A program made the position numbers and the translations under genes. A model generated the notes under the pieces. It was not told the DNA's origin. It worked only from the letters and a program-made list of their open reading frames with translations, and did not search any database. DNA of 5,975 nt from Firmicutes bacterium UBA5227 (GTDB lineage Bacteria; Bacillota; Clostridia; Tissierellales; Sedimentibacteraceae), in contig DHUT01000061.1 of NCBI GenBank assembly GCA_002409285.1, positions 1-5,975 of the forward strand, given 5' to 3'. This document shows, piece by piece, positions 5,106 through 5,975 of this stretch; positions within the stretch are counted from its first letter, which is position 1, and each line of letters begins with the position of its first letter.

Positions 5106-5975
5106 ATGAGTGAAAGAAAAGTATTTTGCGAAGAATGTAGAAATGATGTTACTTTTACTATTAATGAAAAGAAAATGGAAGGCACTATTAAAGGTGAAAA
5201 ATATTTTTATATTGGAAAAGAAGCACGTTGTGTAGACTGCGGCTCTGAAATTTATGTTGCAGAGGTAAATGATTTTAATTTGAAAGCGCTATATGATTCA
5301 TATCGAGAAAAGAATAATATCGTATCACTTGAGGTGATTTTATCAATTCCAGAAAAATATGCAATTGGAAAACGACCACTTTCCCTTTTACTTGGTTGGG
5401 GAGAACAGACATTTTCTCGATATTGCGATGGAGATATGCCAACAAAGCAGTATTCTGAAATTCTGCAAAAGCTTTATGATGATCCAGCCTATTATGCAGA
5501 AATGTTAAAAAACAATAAAGAAAATCTGAAAACTACTGCATCTTATGAGAAGAGCAAAAGAGCAGTAAATGAACTTCTTGGAAGAACTCAAAACACAAAG
5601 ACAAAGATAGATTTGGCAATTGAATATTTGCTGAGTCAATGTGAAGACATTACGCCATTAGCATTACAGAAAGCATTGTATTATATTCAGGGATTTTATT
5701 ATGCTTTCTACAAAACATTCCTCTTTTCTGAGGAGTGTGAAGCCTGGGTGCATGGTCCTGTTTATAGAGATATATACTTTAGGTATCGTGATTATCGATT
5801 TGACCCTATTGAAGGAAATGAAGAATTTGATGATTCGGTATTTTCTTCCTCCGAAAAAGCAATTTTGGATAGCGTGATAAAGAATATTTGTTGCTATAGT
5901 GGGAAAGTTCTTGAAGGCTTCACACATTCAGAAACTCCGTGGCTGTCAACCAGAGGAGAACTTTCGCCGACTACA
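5106..5975 (+). CDS. MqsA-like zinc ribbon / HTH / Panacea (SocA, DUF4065) antitoxin, 3' truncated by window
   Basis: The ATG at 5106 follows AAAGGAGG with a 7-nt gap. The frame is open for 290 codons to the right edge. Domains in order: a zinc ribbon with C8-x2-C11 and C42-x2-C45 (residues 1-50); an MqsA/XRE-type helix-turn-helix at about 85-125 (RPLSLLLGWGEQTFSRYCDG); a charged linker; then a Panacea/SocA domain from about 168 (TPLALQKALYYIQGFYYAF, followed by EAWVHGPVYRDIYFRY). MqsA binds MqsR and represses the operon. Panacea domains are known as antitoxin domains that pair with many unrelated toxins. Here both neutralising modules occur in one protein beside an MqsR-like toxin, so which part binds the toxin is open. 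The missing end is probably short, since W248-like aromatic helices of the Panacea core are already passed. Confidence 0.85.
   Translation, partial: MSERKVFCEECRNDVTFTINEKKMEGTIKGEKYFYIGKEARCVDCGSEIYVAEVNDFNLKALYDSYREKNNIVSLEVILSIPEKYAIGKRPLSLLLGWGEQTFSRYCDGDMPTKQYSEILQKLYDDPAYYAEMLKNNKENLKTTASYEKSKRAVNELLGRTQNTKTKIDLAIEYLLSQCEDITPLALQKALYYIQGFYYAFYKTFLFSEECEAWVHGPVYRDIYFRYRDYRFDPIEGNEEFDDSVFSSSEKAILDSVIKNICCYSGKVLEGFTHSETPWLSTRGELSPTT

Noticed and set aside
1..5975. CRISPR array, tRNA or rRNA
   Set aside because: No regularly spaced repeats and no cloverleaf or rRNA-like sequence seen on either strand.

Overview
The window looks like an accessory region of a low-GC Gram-positive gut-type anaerobe, most likely a Clostridia/Lachnospiraceae relative. 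The pointers are AT-rich codon use, strong AGGAGG-like ribosome binding sites, TTGACA/TATAAT promoters, and gene families I know mainly from Firmicutes mobile DNA. This placement is inferred from style; there is no marker gene.

Layout. (1) Positions 1-746, plus strand: the 3' part of a gene whose frame stays open to the left edge. It ends in a PD-(D/E)XK (Mrr-like) nuclease domain. (2) 747-1203: no large gene. It holds two small AT-rich palindromes, then a compact block with GC-rich hairpins and a 51-codon minus-strand ORF with a good ribosome binding site. (3) 4233 down to 1204, minus strand: a transposon-type module read in one direction. In order it contains a decayed zinc-ribbon DUF6431-like gene, a DDE transposase, an ExeA/TniB-like AAA+ ATPase overlapping the transposase stop by 8 nt, and a 103-residue conserved small protein 17 nt further on. 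I could not find the element's terminal inverted repeats. (4) 4227-4512, plus strand: a strong promoter facing out of the transposon module and a short predicted hairpin RNA resembling the antisense half of a TxpA/RatA-type type I toxin-antitoxin locus. After it comes the orphaned last 38 codons of a large serine recombinase. (5) 4529-5975, plus strand: a terminator, a perfect 14-bp palindrome, a good promoter, and a two-gene toxin-antitoxin operon. The toxin is MqsR-like. The antitoxin combines an MqsA-like zinc ribbon, a helix-turn-helix and a Panacea/SocA (DUF4065) domain, and runs off the right edge.

Functionally the window reads as a small defence and mobility patch: a nuclease remnant, a target-selecting transposition pair with its companions, debris of an older integrative element, and a Panacea-type toxin-antitoxin module. 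The DUF6431-like gene is clearly broken (two frame changes and one nonsense codon), while transposase and ATPase look intact with all catalytic motifs.
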